A DNA stretch of 64,000 nt from Candidatus Solirubrobacter pratensis (GTDB lineage Bacteria > Actinomycetota > Thermoleophilia > Solirubrobacterales > Solirubrobacteraceae). Positions 10,360 to 18,112 of this stretch are shown piece by piece; positions within the stretch are counted from its first letter, which is position 1, and each line of letters starts with the position of its first letter. The DNA is taken from NCBI RefSeq assembly GCF_000425945.1, contig NZ_KE384481.1, positions 434,001-498,000 on the forward strand. Direction: 5' to 3'. The notes under the pieces are model-generated. The model saw only the letters and a list, made by a program, of their open reading frames with translations, made no database searches and was not told the DNA's origin. The translations under genes and the position numbers were made by a program.

Positions 10360-12195
10360 ATGCCGGGACGGTACGCGCTGATCGTCGCCACGGACGCCTA
10401 CGAGGACGAGAAGCTGCGCCGCCTGCGCGCCCCGGCCCACGACGCCGACGCGCTCGCCCGGGTCCTTCGCGACCCCGAGGTCGGCGGCTTCGAGGTCGAG
10501 CTGCTCGCGAACCAGCCGGAGGCGCGGCTGCGGCGCCGGATCGCCGGGTTCTTCGCCGACCGGGGCCGCGAGGACCTGCTGCTGCTGCACTTCTCCTGCC
10601 ACGGGCTCAAGGACGACAGCGGCCAGCTGTACTTCGCGGCCGCCGATACCGAGGTGGCGCAGCTCGACGCGTCGGCGGTGCCCGCGGAGTTCGTGTCGCG
10701 CCAGATGGCCCGCAGCCGCTCCAACAGCGTGCTGATGCTGCTCGACTGCTGCTACAGCGGCGCGATCGCGCGCGGGCTGACGTTCCGCGCGGGCGACGGC
10801 GTCGACGTCTCCGACCACCTCGGCGGGCACGGGCGGGCGGTGATCACGGCGTCGAGCGCGATGGAGTACGCGTTCGAGGGCGACGCCCTGACGGGCGAAG
10901 GCCGGCCTTCCGTATTCACGAGCGCGGTCGTGAAGGCGCTCGAGACGGGCGAGGCGGACCGCGACCAGGACCGCTGGATCTCCGTCCGCGAGCTGTATGA
11001 CTACGTCTGCGACGAGGTGCGCGAGCTGACGCCGCACCAGCGGCCGAACATGCTCTCCCACCTCGAGGGCGAGCTGTACATCGCGCGCAGCTGCTACGTC
11101 GCCGAGGTGAAGCTGCCGGCCGAGCTGCTCGACGCGCTCGCCAACCCGCTCTCGGCCGTCCGCACGGGCGCGGTCAGCGCCCTGGCGGAGCTGCTCGAGA
11201 GCCAGCACCAGGGCCTCGCGGCCGCGGCGCGCGCGCGGCTCGAGCGCGTGGTGGTGGAGGACGACAGCCGCCGCGTGTCCGCGGCGGCCGAGGTGGCGCT
11301 GGCCGGCGCCCCGGAGGAGCCCACGGTCGCGGCGCCGCCGCTCGCCCACGCCGTGTCATCGGCCGCCGCCGCTCCGCCGGCCGTCGCGGCACCGCCGCGC
11401 ACCGCCACATCGTCGTCGCCCGTCACCACGATCTCGCCGCCGGCCGCCGCCGGCTCCCCGCCGCCGCGCGCCGTCTCTCTCACGCCCGCCGCCGTCCGGT
11501 CTCTATGGCCGCTGGGCCTCACCGCCGCCGGGGCGGTCGTCGTGTGGATCGGCTGGACGATCCCGTGGGTGTACGACTCAGACGGCCGTGACATCACGAC
11601 GGAGTCGAATCTGCCGCAGCTGTGGTGGCTCGTGGCGGCGGCCGCTGCGGGGCTCGTCGCGGCTGGGCTGTCGCTCGCCCGGCGGGCGCCGTGGTGGGGC
11701 TGGTGGGCCGTGCTGCTGGCCGCCTCCTGCGGGCTCGGCCTGGTCGCCCACTTCGCCGACCTCGCGTGGTCGAACGTATGGCGCGCCGGAGGGCTCGTCA
11801 CGACCGCCGGACTGCTCGCCCTCGCCGCGTCAGCGGCCGTGATGGCGCTGCGCGCGCCGCCGAGCGCCCGCGAAGCGGCGCCCGCCTGGCTCGGCGACGC
11901 GCTGGCGCTCGCCGGCGCGCTCGTCGCGACCTCGATCCTGCGCGCCGGCGACTGGCCGGAGTCCGAGGCCTACCTGCGCACCCTGCTGATCTGGCTCACG
12001 CTCGCCGCCGCCGTCGCCGCGATCGCGCGCCTGCTGCGGGCGAGGGTGGTGCCGGCGCGCGCCGCGGCCGCCGTGATCGCCGCCGTCGGCGCCGCCGACG
12101 CGGGGTTCGCCGCCGGCGTGACGCGCTGGGGCCTCATCCCCGCGGCGCTGGCGATGGCCGCGGGCGGCGTCTACGCGGCCACGACGCGGCGGTAG
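10360..12195 (+). CDS. Caspase-like (C14) protease with HEAT-like region and C-terminal membrane domain
   Basis: The 611-residue protein begins with a caspase/metacaspase domain (about 1-245). The catalytic His81 lies in HFSCHGLKDD and the nucleophile, probably Cys131, in LLDCCYSGA. An alpha-helical, HEAT-like stretch follows (about 247-315), then a Pro/Ala/Ser-rich linker (about 320-380) and roughly seven transmembrane helices to the C-terminus. The protease domain therefore faces the cytoplasm, anchored at the membrane. Paired with EACC1 it fits bacterial regulated-death or immune modules in which a caspase cleaves a target on infection or stress. The target and trigger are unknown. Its stop codon abuts the convergent ppk stop with no base between. 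Confidence 0.88.
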   Translation: MPGRYALIVATDAYEDEKLRRLRAPAHDADALARVLRDPEVGGFEVELLANQPEARLRRRIAGFFADRGREDLLLLHFSCHGLKDDSGQLYFAAADTEVAQLDASAVPAEFVSRQMARSRSNSVLMLLDCCYSGAIARGLTFRAGDGVDVSDHLGGHGRAVITASSAMEYAFEGDALTGEGRPSVFTSAVVKALETGEADRDQDRWISVRELYDYVCDEVRELTPHQRPNMLSHLEGELYIARSCYVAEVKLPAELLDALANPLSAVRTGAVSALAELLESQHQGLAAAARARLERVVVEDDSRRVSAAAEVALAGAPEEPTVAAPPLAHAVSSAAAAPPAVAAPPRTATSSSPVTTISPPAAAGSPPPRAVSLTPAAVRSLWPLGLTAAGAVVVWIGWTIPWVYDSDGRDITTESNLPQLWWLVAAAAAGLVAAGLSLARRAPWWGWWAVLLAASCGLGLVAHFADLAWSNVWRAGGLVTTAGLLALAASAAVMALRAPPSAREAAPAWLGDALALAGALVATSILRAGDWPESEAYLRTLLIWLTLAAAVAAIARLLRARVVPARAAAAVIAAVGAADAGFAAGVTRWGLIPAALAMAAGGVYAATTRR

Positions 12196-14325
12196 CTACG
12201 CCTGCGACGCCGCCTGCGAGGCCGCCTCGGCGGCCTCGGCGGCGTGCGCCGCCATCAGCTCGCGGTGCACGCTGCGGGGCTCGCCGTCGCCCGGGGTGCG
12301 GCGTGTCCAGATGCACTCGGCGTCGAGCTCCCAGGCGTTCACGTTGTCGGCGAAGCAGCGGTCCAGGGTGTCGGTGAGGTCGCCGCGGATCGCCTCGTCG
12401 CGGACCGGGGCCAGCAGCTCCACGCGCGTGTCGAGGTTGCGCGGCATCAGGTCGGCGGAGCCGATGAACGTCACGCAGTCGTCGTCGCGCTGGAACTCGA
12501 AGATGCGCGAGTGCTCGAGGAAGCGGCCGACCACCGAGATCACGCGGATGTTGTCCGAGACGCCCGGGACGCCCGGCTTCAGGCAGCAGATGCCGCGGAT
12601 GTTGAGGTCGACGCTCACGCCCGACTGCGACGCGCGGTAGAGCGCCTGGATGCACTCGCGATCGACCAGCGAGTTCATCTTCATCCGGATCCGCGCCGGG
12701 CGGCCCGACTCATGCACCGCGATCGTGCGATCGATCTCCGCGATCACCGCGTCGCGCAGGTGCATCGGCGCCACCAGCGCCTTGCGGTAGCCGCGCGGGC
12801 GGGCGAAGCCGGTGAGGAAGTTGAACATGTCGGCGACGTCGGCGCCGAGCTCCTCGTCGCACGTCAGCAGCCCGAAGTCCGTGTACAGGCGCGCCGTCTT
12901 GGCGTTGTAGTTGCCCGTCCCGACGTGCAGGTAGTGGCGGATGCCGTCACCTTCGCGCCGCACGACGAGGATGCACTTGGCGTGCGTCTTCAAGGACGGC
13001 AGCCCGTACACCACGTGCACGCCCGCCTCCTCCATCGCCCGCCCCCACTGGATGTTCGCGCGCTCGTCGAAGCGCGCCTTGACCTCCACGAGGCAGACCG
13101 CCTGCTTGCCGCGCTCGGCGGCGCGGATCAGCGCCGGGACCAGCGGCGAGTCGTCGCTCGTGCGGTACACGGTCTGCTTGATCGCGAGCACGTCGGGATC
13201 GTTGACCGCCTGGTCGACGAAGCGCTCGACCGACGTCACGAACGAGTCGTACGGGTGGTGCACGAGGATGTCGCGCTTGCGCATCGCCGCCAGGACGTCG
13301 GGCTCCTCGCCCTCGTCGGCCTGCAGCCGCGGCTGCGTGACCGGCTGCCACGGCGGGTCGCGCAGCTCCGGGAACCCGGGGACCTTGACGATGTCCCACA
13401 GGTCGGTCAGGTCGAGCATGCCGTCGATCTCGAACACGTCGTCGGCGTCGACCTCGAGCGCGCGGGTGATCTGCTCGCGCATCCCGGAGCTCATGCCGGC
13501 GCCGACCTCGACGCGCACCGCCTCGCCGAAGCGCCGCGCGCGCAGCTCGTCCTCGACGGCGCGCAGCAGGTCGTCGGCCTCGTCGGAGACCGTGAAGTCC
13601 GCGTCGCGCGTGACGCGGAAGACGTGGTGATCGACGATCTCCATGCCAGGGAACAGGGCGTCGAGGTTCGCCGCGATCAGATCCTCCAGCGGCACGAAGG
13701 TGCGCCCGTCGCCGAGCGCGTGGAACCGCGGCAGCATCTCCTTCGGCACCTTCACGCGGGCGAACGTCTGCACGTCGGTGACCGGGTCGTGCACGATCAC
13801 GCCGAGCGACAGCGAGAGGTTGGAGATGTACGGGAACGGGCGCCCGAGGCCGACGGCGAGCGGCGTCAGCACGGGGAAGATCTGGCGCTGGAAGCGCTCG
13901 TCGAGCTTCTTGCGCTCGGCCGCGCCGACGTCCGGGTAGCGGACGATCCGGATCCCGTGCTCGGCGAGCGCGGGGCGCAGGTCATGGTTCAGGCAGCGCG
14001 ACTGCCGCGCCACGTGCTCGCGCACCACGCGGCGGATCGCCTCCAGCGTGTCGCTCGGCGTGCGGCCGTCCTGCAGCGGCTTCTCGATGCCGGCCTCGAC
14101 CTGGTCGTGCAGGCCGGCCACGCGGACCATGAAGAACTCATCGAGATTGGATGAGCAGATCGCGAGGAACTTCAGCCGCTCCAGCAGCGGGACCTCGGCA
14201 TCAAGCGCCAGATCGAGCACCCGCGCGTTGAACTGCAGCCAGGACAGCTCCCGGTTGAAGTACAGGCCCGGATCCGACAGGTCCCGCTCGACGACGGGCT
14301 CGGCTTCCCTCGTTGCGTCGCTCAC
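12196..14325 (-). CDS. ppk1: Polyphosphate kinase 1
   Basis: The 709-residue enzyme transfers the gamma phosphate of ATP to polyphosphate, reversibly. Family landmarks are readable: YFNRELSWLQFNARVL at the N-terminus, FPVLTPLAVGLGRPFPYISN, VHHPYDSFVTSVERF in the catalytic core, and LHVGTGNYNAKTARLYTDFG containing the histidine that is autophosphorylated in this family. A second His region follows. The length is normal. GTG at 14325 is the start. It lies directly downstream of ppx, so synthesis and degradation of polyphosphate are co-encoded. Confidence 0.97.
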   Translation of the reverse strand: MSDATREAEPVVERDLSDPGLYFNRELSWLQFNARVLDLALDAEVPLLERLKFLAICSSNLDEFFMVRVAGLHDQVEAGIEKPLQDGRTPSDTLEAIRRVVREHVARQSRCLNHDLRPALAEHGIRIVRYPDVGAAERKKLDERFQRQIFPVLTPLAVGLGRPFPYISNLSLSLGVIVHDPVTDVQTFARVKVPKEMLPRFHALGDGRTFVPLEDLIAANLDALFPGMEIVDHHVFRVTRDADFTVSDEADDLLRAVEDELRARRFGEAVRVEVGAGMSSGMREQITRALEVDADDVFEIDGMLDLTDLWDIVKVPGFPELRDPPWQPVTQPRLQADEGEEPDVLAAMRKRDILVHHPYDSFVTSVERFVDQAVNDPDVLAIKQTVYRTSDDSPLVPALIRAAERGKQAVCLVEVKARFDERANIQWGRAMEEAGVHVVYGLPSLKTHAKCILVVRREGDGIRHYLHVGTGNYNAKTARLYTDFGLLTCDEELGADVADMFNFLTGFARPRGYRKALVAPMHLRDAVIAEIDRTIAVHESGRPARIRMKMNSLVDRECIQALYRASQSGVSVDLNIRGICCLKPGVPGVSDNIRVISVVGRFLEHSRIFEFQRDDDCVTFIGSADLMPRNLDTRVELLAPVRDEAIRGDLTDTLDRCFADNVNAWELDAECIWTRRTPGDGEPRSVHRELMAAHAAEAAEAASQAASQA

Positions 14326-14392
14326 GTGTCGACCGTAGAGGATCGCACCCCCCGAGCGTCAACCACGTGTTACGGCGAACGCCGCCACGCCG

Positions 14393-15289
14393 TCATGCCC
14401 CGGACCCGCGGTCTCCGGGGCGAGGCCCCGCCATGTCCAGGAGCACCCCCTCGCGCAGGCCGCCGCGCCCGATCTGCAGCGGCAGGCCCAGGAGCTGCGC
14501 CGCGGCGTCCAGGGCGAGCAGGCCGGCCGGGAGGAGCTTCACGCGCTCGTGGTCGAGGTCGTAGCGCGTGGCGACCTCGGCGGCCGGCGCGCCGCACAGC
14601 ACGCCCAGGGCGCGTTCCAGCGCGCCGGGCTCGAGCACGGGCCCGACCAGGCGCCGCAGCGACGCCGCGCTGCCGCCGACGGCCACCGCGCTCTGCACCG
14701 CGGGCGGCCGCACGCCCTCGAGCGCCGCGGCGGCGTGCTCCCGCACCGCCGCCAACTCGCCGGCGCCCGGGGGGTCGCCGTGCAGGTAGGTGTCGGCGAA
14801 GAAGCCCGAGCCGAAGTCGAACGACTCGCACCACTCCACCCCGCCGGCGACGGTCCCGACGGCGATCTCGGTCGAGCCGCCGCCTACGTCGACGACCGCG
14901 ACGCGCCCGCGCAGCGGCGTTCCCAGCGTGCGCGTGGCGCCCAGGAACGCGAGTCGCGCCTCCTCCTCGCCGTCGAGCACGCAGACGTCCACGCCGCCGT
15001 GCGCGCGCATCGCGGCGCAGAACTCGGCCTGGTTGGCCGCACGCCGGATCACGGCTGTGGCGACGGTGCGGACCACCGCGCCGAGCCCGTCGGCGACCGC
15101 CCGCTGCGCGGCCACGACGCGGGCCGTCTCGGCGATCTTGGCCGGCGAGATCGTCCCGCCGGCCCGCAGCCCGCGGCCCAGCCGCGTGAACGCCTTCTGC
15201 TGGAGCACCTCCTCCAGGCGGCCGTCGCGCGCGTCGGCGACCAGCACGCGGGTGGTGTTCGTCCCGATGTCGATGCAGCCGTAGAGCAT
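14393..15289 (-). CDS. ppx: Ppx/GppA family exopolyphosphatase
   Basis: The 298-residue protein belongs to the sugar-kinase/actin ATPase superfamily. It carries the first phosphate-binding motif GCIDIGTNTTRVLVAD, the glutamate region LDGEEEARLAFLGA and the second phosphate motif VVDVGGGSTEIAVG. It removes terminal phosphate from polyphosphate or from (p)ppGpp-type nucleotides. The short length (about 300 residues) fits the actinobacterial Ppx class lacking the C-terminal HD-like domain. The ATG at 15289 is chosen because the actin fold begins at once. It is 67 bases upstream of ppk1 on the same strand. Confidence 0.93.
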   Translation of the reverse strand: MLYGCIDIGTNTTRVLVADARDGRLEEVLQQKAFTRLGRGLRAGGTISPAKIAETARVVAAQRAVADGLGAVVRTVATAVIRRAANQAEFCAAMRAHGGVDVCVLDGEEEARLAFLGATRTLGTPLRGRVAVVDVGGGSTEIAVGTVAGGVEWCESFDFGSGFFADTYLHGDPPGAGELAAVREHAAAALEGVRPPAVQSAVAVGGSAASLRRLVGPVLEPGALERALGVLCGAPAAEVATRYDLDHERVKLLPAGLLALDAAAQLLGLPLQIGRGGLREGVLLDMAGPRPGDRGSGA

Positions 15290-15310
15290 GGGCGCTCGGG
15301 CGATGTTGCC

Positions 15311-16177
15311 ATGATGGAAGCGATGACGAGCGGGGTTCCCGCGATCGAGGTGCTCGGGCTGCGCAAGGCGTACGGTCCGCACGAGGCGCTCCGCGGCGTC
15401 GACTTCAGCGTCGCGCGTGGCGAGGTGTTCGGCCTGCTCGGGCCCAACGGTGCCGGCAAGACCACCTGCGTGGAGGTCCTCGAGGGCTACCGCGAGCGCT
15501 CCGGCGGCTCGGTCAGGGTCCTCGGCGCCGAGCCCGGATCGCGCGACCTGCGCGCCCGCGTGGGGATCGTCCTGCAGAGCTGCGGTACCTATCCGCACCT
15601 GAGCGTGCGCGAGACCGTGAGCCATTGGGCGACGCTCTATCCCGCGCCCCGCGACGTCGACGAGGTGCTCGCGCTGGCTGGGCTCGAGGAGGTCGGCGGG
15701 CGCCGCGCGCGGGTGCTCTCCGGCGGCCAGCGCCGGCGGCTGGACTTCGCGCTCGCGCTCGTGGGCGATCCGGAGCTGATCTTCCTCGACGAGCCGACCA
15801 CGGGCTTCGACCCCGCGGCCCGCCGCGCGGCCTGGGACGTCGTGCGCGCCCTGCGCGACCTCGGCAAGACGGTCGTGCTGACGACGCACTACCTCGACGA
15901 GGCACAGGCGCTGGCCGACCGCGTCGCGATCCTCAAGGACGGCCGCATCCTCGCCGAGGGCCCGCCGGACTCGCTCGGCGCGACGCGCTACCGCGTCGCC
16001 TGGCGGGACGCCTCCGGCACGATGCTGGAGCGCTTCACCGACGACCCGACCGCGCTGCTGCACGAGCTCACCGGCGCGGCGCTGCAGCGGGGCGAGCAGC
16101 TCGAGGAGCTGTCGGTGACGCGCCCGAGCCTCGAGGACGTCTATCTCGAGCTCACGATGGAGCCCGTGGCCGCATGA
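15311..16177 (+). CDS. ABC transporter ATP-binding protein, drug-exporter (DrrA/CcmA) type
   Basis: The 288-residue ATPase has Walker A GPNGAGKTT near residue 48, a Q-loop (VGIVLQSCGTY), signature LSGGQRRRLDFA, Walker B LIFLDEPTTGFD and the H-loop VVLTTHYLDEA. The DrrA-like C-terminal extension ends with the VTRPSLEDVYLELT motif common in this subfamily. It energises an ABC-2 exporter. Starts at 15311, 15314 and 15323 are all in frame. Its TGA overlaps the permease ATG (ATGA). It diverges from ppx with a 21-bp gap. Confidence 0.93.
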   Translation: MMEAMTSGVPAIEVLGLRKAYGPHEALRGVDFSVARGEVFGLLGPNGAGKTTCVEVLEGYRERSGGSVRVLGAEPGSRDLRARVGIVLQSCGTYPHLSVRETVSHWATLYPAPRDVDEVLALAGLEEVGGRRARVLSGGQRRRLDFALALVGDPELIFLDEPTTGFDPAARRAAWDVVRALRDLGKTVVLTTHYLDEAQALADRVAILKDGRILAEGPPDSLGATRYRVAWRDASGTMLERFTDDPTALLHELTGAALQRGEQLEELSVTRPSLEDVYLELTMEPVAA

Positions 16178-16950
16178 GTGCGGTGCCCGCGGGCGCGCCG
16201 CCCGGCTGGTGGGGCGCGGCGTGGCGCCAGTTCCGGCTCGAGCGCCGGATGTTCTGGCGCAATCCCAGCGCGGCGTTCTTCGGCGTCCTGCTGCCGCTGC
16301 TGCTGCTGGCGATCTTCGGCGCCGTGTTCTCCTCGCGCCAGGCCGACCTCGACGTGATCGTGCCCGGCATCGCCGGCATGAGCGTGATGTCGGCGACGTT
16401 CACGTCGCTCGCCTACAACCTCACGACGCTGCGCGAGCGCGGGATCCTCAAGCGGCTGCGCGGCACGCCGCTGCCGCCCTCGGCGTACCTGGCCGGGCTC
16501 GCCGGCAACGCGCTCGCCAACGCCGTGATCCAGCTGGTGCTCGTGATCGTGGCCGGCAAGCTCGTCTTCGGCGTCGCCTGGCCGCGCGACTGGGGTGCGC
16601 TGGTGGTCTTCGCGGCGGCCGGCGTCGCCTGCTTCTCAGCGCTCGGCGTCGCCCTTTCCCATGCGATCCCGAACCCCGAGTCGGCGCCCGCATACGTAAA
16701 CGCAGTCTTTCTTCCTCAAATTCTCATCGCGGGCGTTTTCTACGACGACGAGCGGGCGCCAAGAATGATTCGAGACATCGCCGAGGTTTTGCCACTCAAA
16801 CATCTGATCGACGGGCTCTCAGGCGCGATAGTCCACGGAAATGGCTTAGCTGCGCATAGCACCGCTTTTCTGGTGCTGATGGCGTGGACTGCCGTTGGTG
16901 CCATTCTCGCCGTGCGCGGGTTCTCCTGGGAGGCCCGCCGTGCTACCTGA
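16174..16950 (+). CDS. ABC-2 type exporter permease
   Basis: The 258-residue protein has about six transmembrane helices (first near residues 34-52) and the ABC-2 landmarks LRERGILKRLRGTPLPPSAY and FLPQILIAGVFY. It is the membrane partner of the preceding ATPase, and the pair probably exports a lipid, drug or polymer. The last third of the gene (from about 16690) has markedly different codon use, with AAA, CAA, TTA, ATA, AGA and CTT codons. By hand count the DNA at 16681-16860 is about 55 percent GC (100 of 180 bases), although the protein still reads as an intact ABC-2 C-terminus. Confidence 0.9.
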   Translation: MSAVPAGAPPGWWGAAWRQFRLERRMFWRNPSAAFFGVLLPLLLLAIFGAVFSSRQADLDVIVPGIAGMSVMSATFTSLAYNLTTLRERGILKRLRGTPLPPSAYLAGLAGNALANAVIQLVLVIVAGKLVFGVAWPRDWGALVVFAAAGVACFSALGVALSHAIPNPESAPAYVNAVFLPQILIAGVFYDDERAPRMIRDIAEVLPLKHLIDGLSGAIVHGNGLAAHSTAFLVLMAWTAVGAILAVRGFSWEARRAT

Positions 16951-16988
16951 GTTGAGTCCGTGCGTAGTTCTGTTCATGTTCTGACACC

Positions 16989-17027
16989 CGACGTGGGCTA
17001 ACCCACGTCGTCGCTGGTAGGCCTACC
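16989..17027. promoter_or_regulatory. Paired palindromes upstream of the resolvase-like gene
   Basis: A 9-bp perfect inverted repeat (arms 16989-16997 and 17002-17010, loop CTAA) is followed after five bases by a perfect 12-bp palindrome (GGTAGGCCTACC, 17016-17027). The two right halves are near repeats (CTAACCCACG and CCTACCCACG). They lie 28-66 bases ahead of the GTG start at 17055 and look like tandem operator sites or a recombination-type site. No T-run follows, so a terminator is less likely. Confidence 0.5.
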
Positions 17028-17054
17028 CACGATCTCAACGAGGGAGAAGGTGGC

Positions 17055-18008
17055 GTGCAACGAGATCGGCCGCGTTTACAGGATGGCGGAAGGCGAAGGA
17101 CGCGAATCGAAGCGGTGCTGCTGGGTATCGTGCTCGCAGCAGACGGATTGGCGGCATTCGGCTTCGGAGCGCCCGGCTGGCTCGCCGCGCTCTACATAGC
17201 GCTCGGATTCGCGCTGGCGGCGGTATGGGCGCGCTACGCCCGCAACCGCGCGGCGGCGCAGACCGCGCACGCGCTGCCGGCCCCCGCGCCGCCGCCTTCC
17301 AAGCCGGTCGAGCGCCCGGAGCCGACGCGCCGAGCGCTCGGCTACGTGTGCCTCGACGAGGACGCCGAGGCCGGAGGCCTGGGCGACCGCAAGACCGCGA
17401 TCCGCGGCTGGTGCGCCAGGCACGGGCTCGAGCTCGCGACCGTCGTGCACGACGACGAGTCCAACGGCGACGGCCGCAGCCGCCCGTCCCTGCGCTGGGC
17501 GCTCGAGCAGATCGCCAAGGGCCAGGCCAACCTGCTGGTCGTCTCGCGCCTGCGCGACCTCTCGACCAACGTGGCGAACCTGCCGCCGCTGCTGCGCTGG
17601 TTCACCGAGCCGGGCCGCAGCCTCGTCGCGCTGGACCTCAAGCTCGACACCGCCACCGAGGCGGGCCGGCTCGCCGCCGAGGCGCTCGCGGGCGTGGGCG
17701 GCTGGGAGCATGAACGCATCTCGGCGCGGACGCGCCGGGGGCTGGAGGCTGCAAGATCGCGCGGAGGCGGCCAAGGGCGAACGGCGGTAGCCGACGTCCC
17801 GGAGCTGCACGACCGGATCGCCGCGATGCGGGAGCAGGGCATGACGCTGCAGGCGATCGCCGACACGCTCAACGAGGAGGGCGTGCCCACGCTGCGCGGC
17901 GGGGCGATGTGGCGCCCGTCGAGCGTGCAGCGGGCGACCGGCTACCGGCGGCCTTCGTCGCAGGGACGCAGCATCGAGCTGCCCCGCGCCGAACCCGACG
18001 GGCACTGA
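17055..18008 (+). CDS. Membrane-anchored serine-resolvase-like protein lacking the catalytic serine
   Basis: The 317-residue protein starts with two transmembrane helices (about 17-38 and 40-59), then a Pro-rich linker and a resolvase N-terminal-like domain (about 94-240). Its C-terminal helix-turn-helix segment is of the serine-recombinase type (GMTLQAIADTLNEEGVPTLR). In active enzymes the first strand reads Y-x-R-V-S; here it reads Y97-V-C-L-D101, so both the nucleophilic serine and the nearby arginine are replaced. Strand exchange is unlikely. DNA binding from the membrane, perhaps as a regulator of the adjacent polysaccharide genes, is my inference. GTG 17055 has AGGGAGAAGG upstream. Confidence 0.75.
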   Translation: MQRDRPRLQDGGRRRTRIEAVLLGIVLAADGLAAFGFGAPGWLAALYIALGFALAAVWARYARNRAAAQTAHALPAPAPPPSKPVERPEPTRRALGYVCLDEDAEAGGLGDRKTAIRGWCARHGLELATVVHDDESNGDGRSRPSLRWALEQIAKGQANLLVVSRLRDLSTNVANLPPLLRWFTEPGRSLVALDLKLDTATEAGRLAAEALAGVGGWEHERISARTRRGLEAARSRGGGQGRTAVADVPELHDRIAAMREQGMTLQAIADTLNEEGVPTLRGGAMWRPSSVQRATGYRRPSSQGRSIELPRAEPDGH

Positions 18009-18016
18009 AACGAACT

Positions 18017-18036
18017 TGCCGCGCGTACGCGCGGCA
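18017..18036. repeat. Perfect 20-bp palindrome
   Basis: A self-complementary sequence with central GTAC lies eight bases after the resolvase-like gene and 76 bases before the deacetylase start. It may be a protein-binding site or the tip of a transcript structure; there is no T-run for a classical terminator. Confidence 0.45.
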
Positions 18037-18044
18037 GGCCGTAC

Positions 18045-18080
18045 GCAAGGGGTCGGAGGTGGATGCCTCCGGCCCCTTGC
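18045..18080 (+). promoter_or_regulatory. 15-bp hairpin just upstream of the deacetylase gene
   Basis: The arms 18045-18059 and 18066-18080 pair over 15 positions with one G-U and a six-base loop. The structure ends five bases before the ATG at 18086 and 32 bases before the ATG at 18113. In RNA it could act as a leader element or attenuator for the polysaccharide operon. It does not match any riboswitch class I know. Confidence 0.4.
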
Positions 18081-18112
18081 GCCGTATGGAGCGGCCTCCC
18101 TTGAATGAGCAC

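Noticed and set aside
14549..15310. N-terminal extension of the ABC exporter ATPase frame
   Set aside because: The extension runs antisense through ppx and adds no domain; the ATPase starts normally at 15311-15323.
16952..16980. Possible promoter TTGAGT-17-CATGTT for the polysaccharide locus
   Set aside because: The spacing is right, but the -10 matches consensus at only three of six positions.
17055..18008. Resolvase-like gene as evidence for an integrated mobile element
   Set aside because: No integrase, relaxase, phage gene, direct-repeat attachment site or tRNA junction is nearby, and the catalytic serine is missing.
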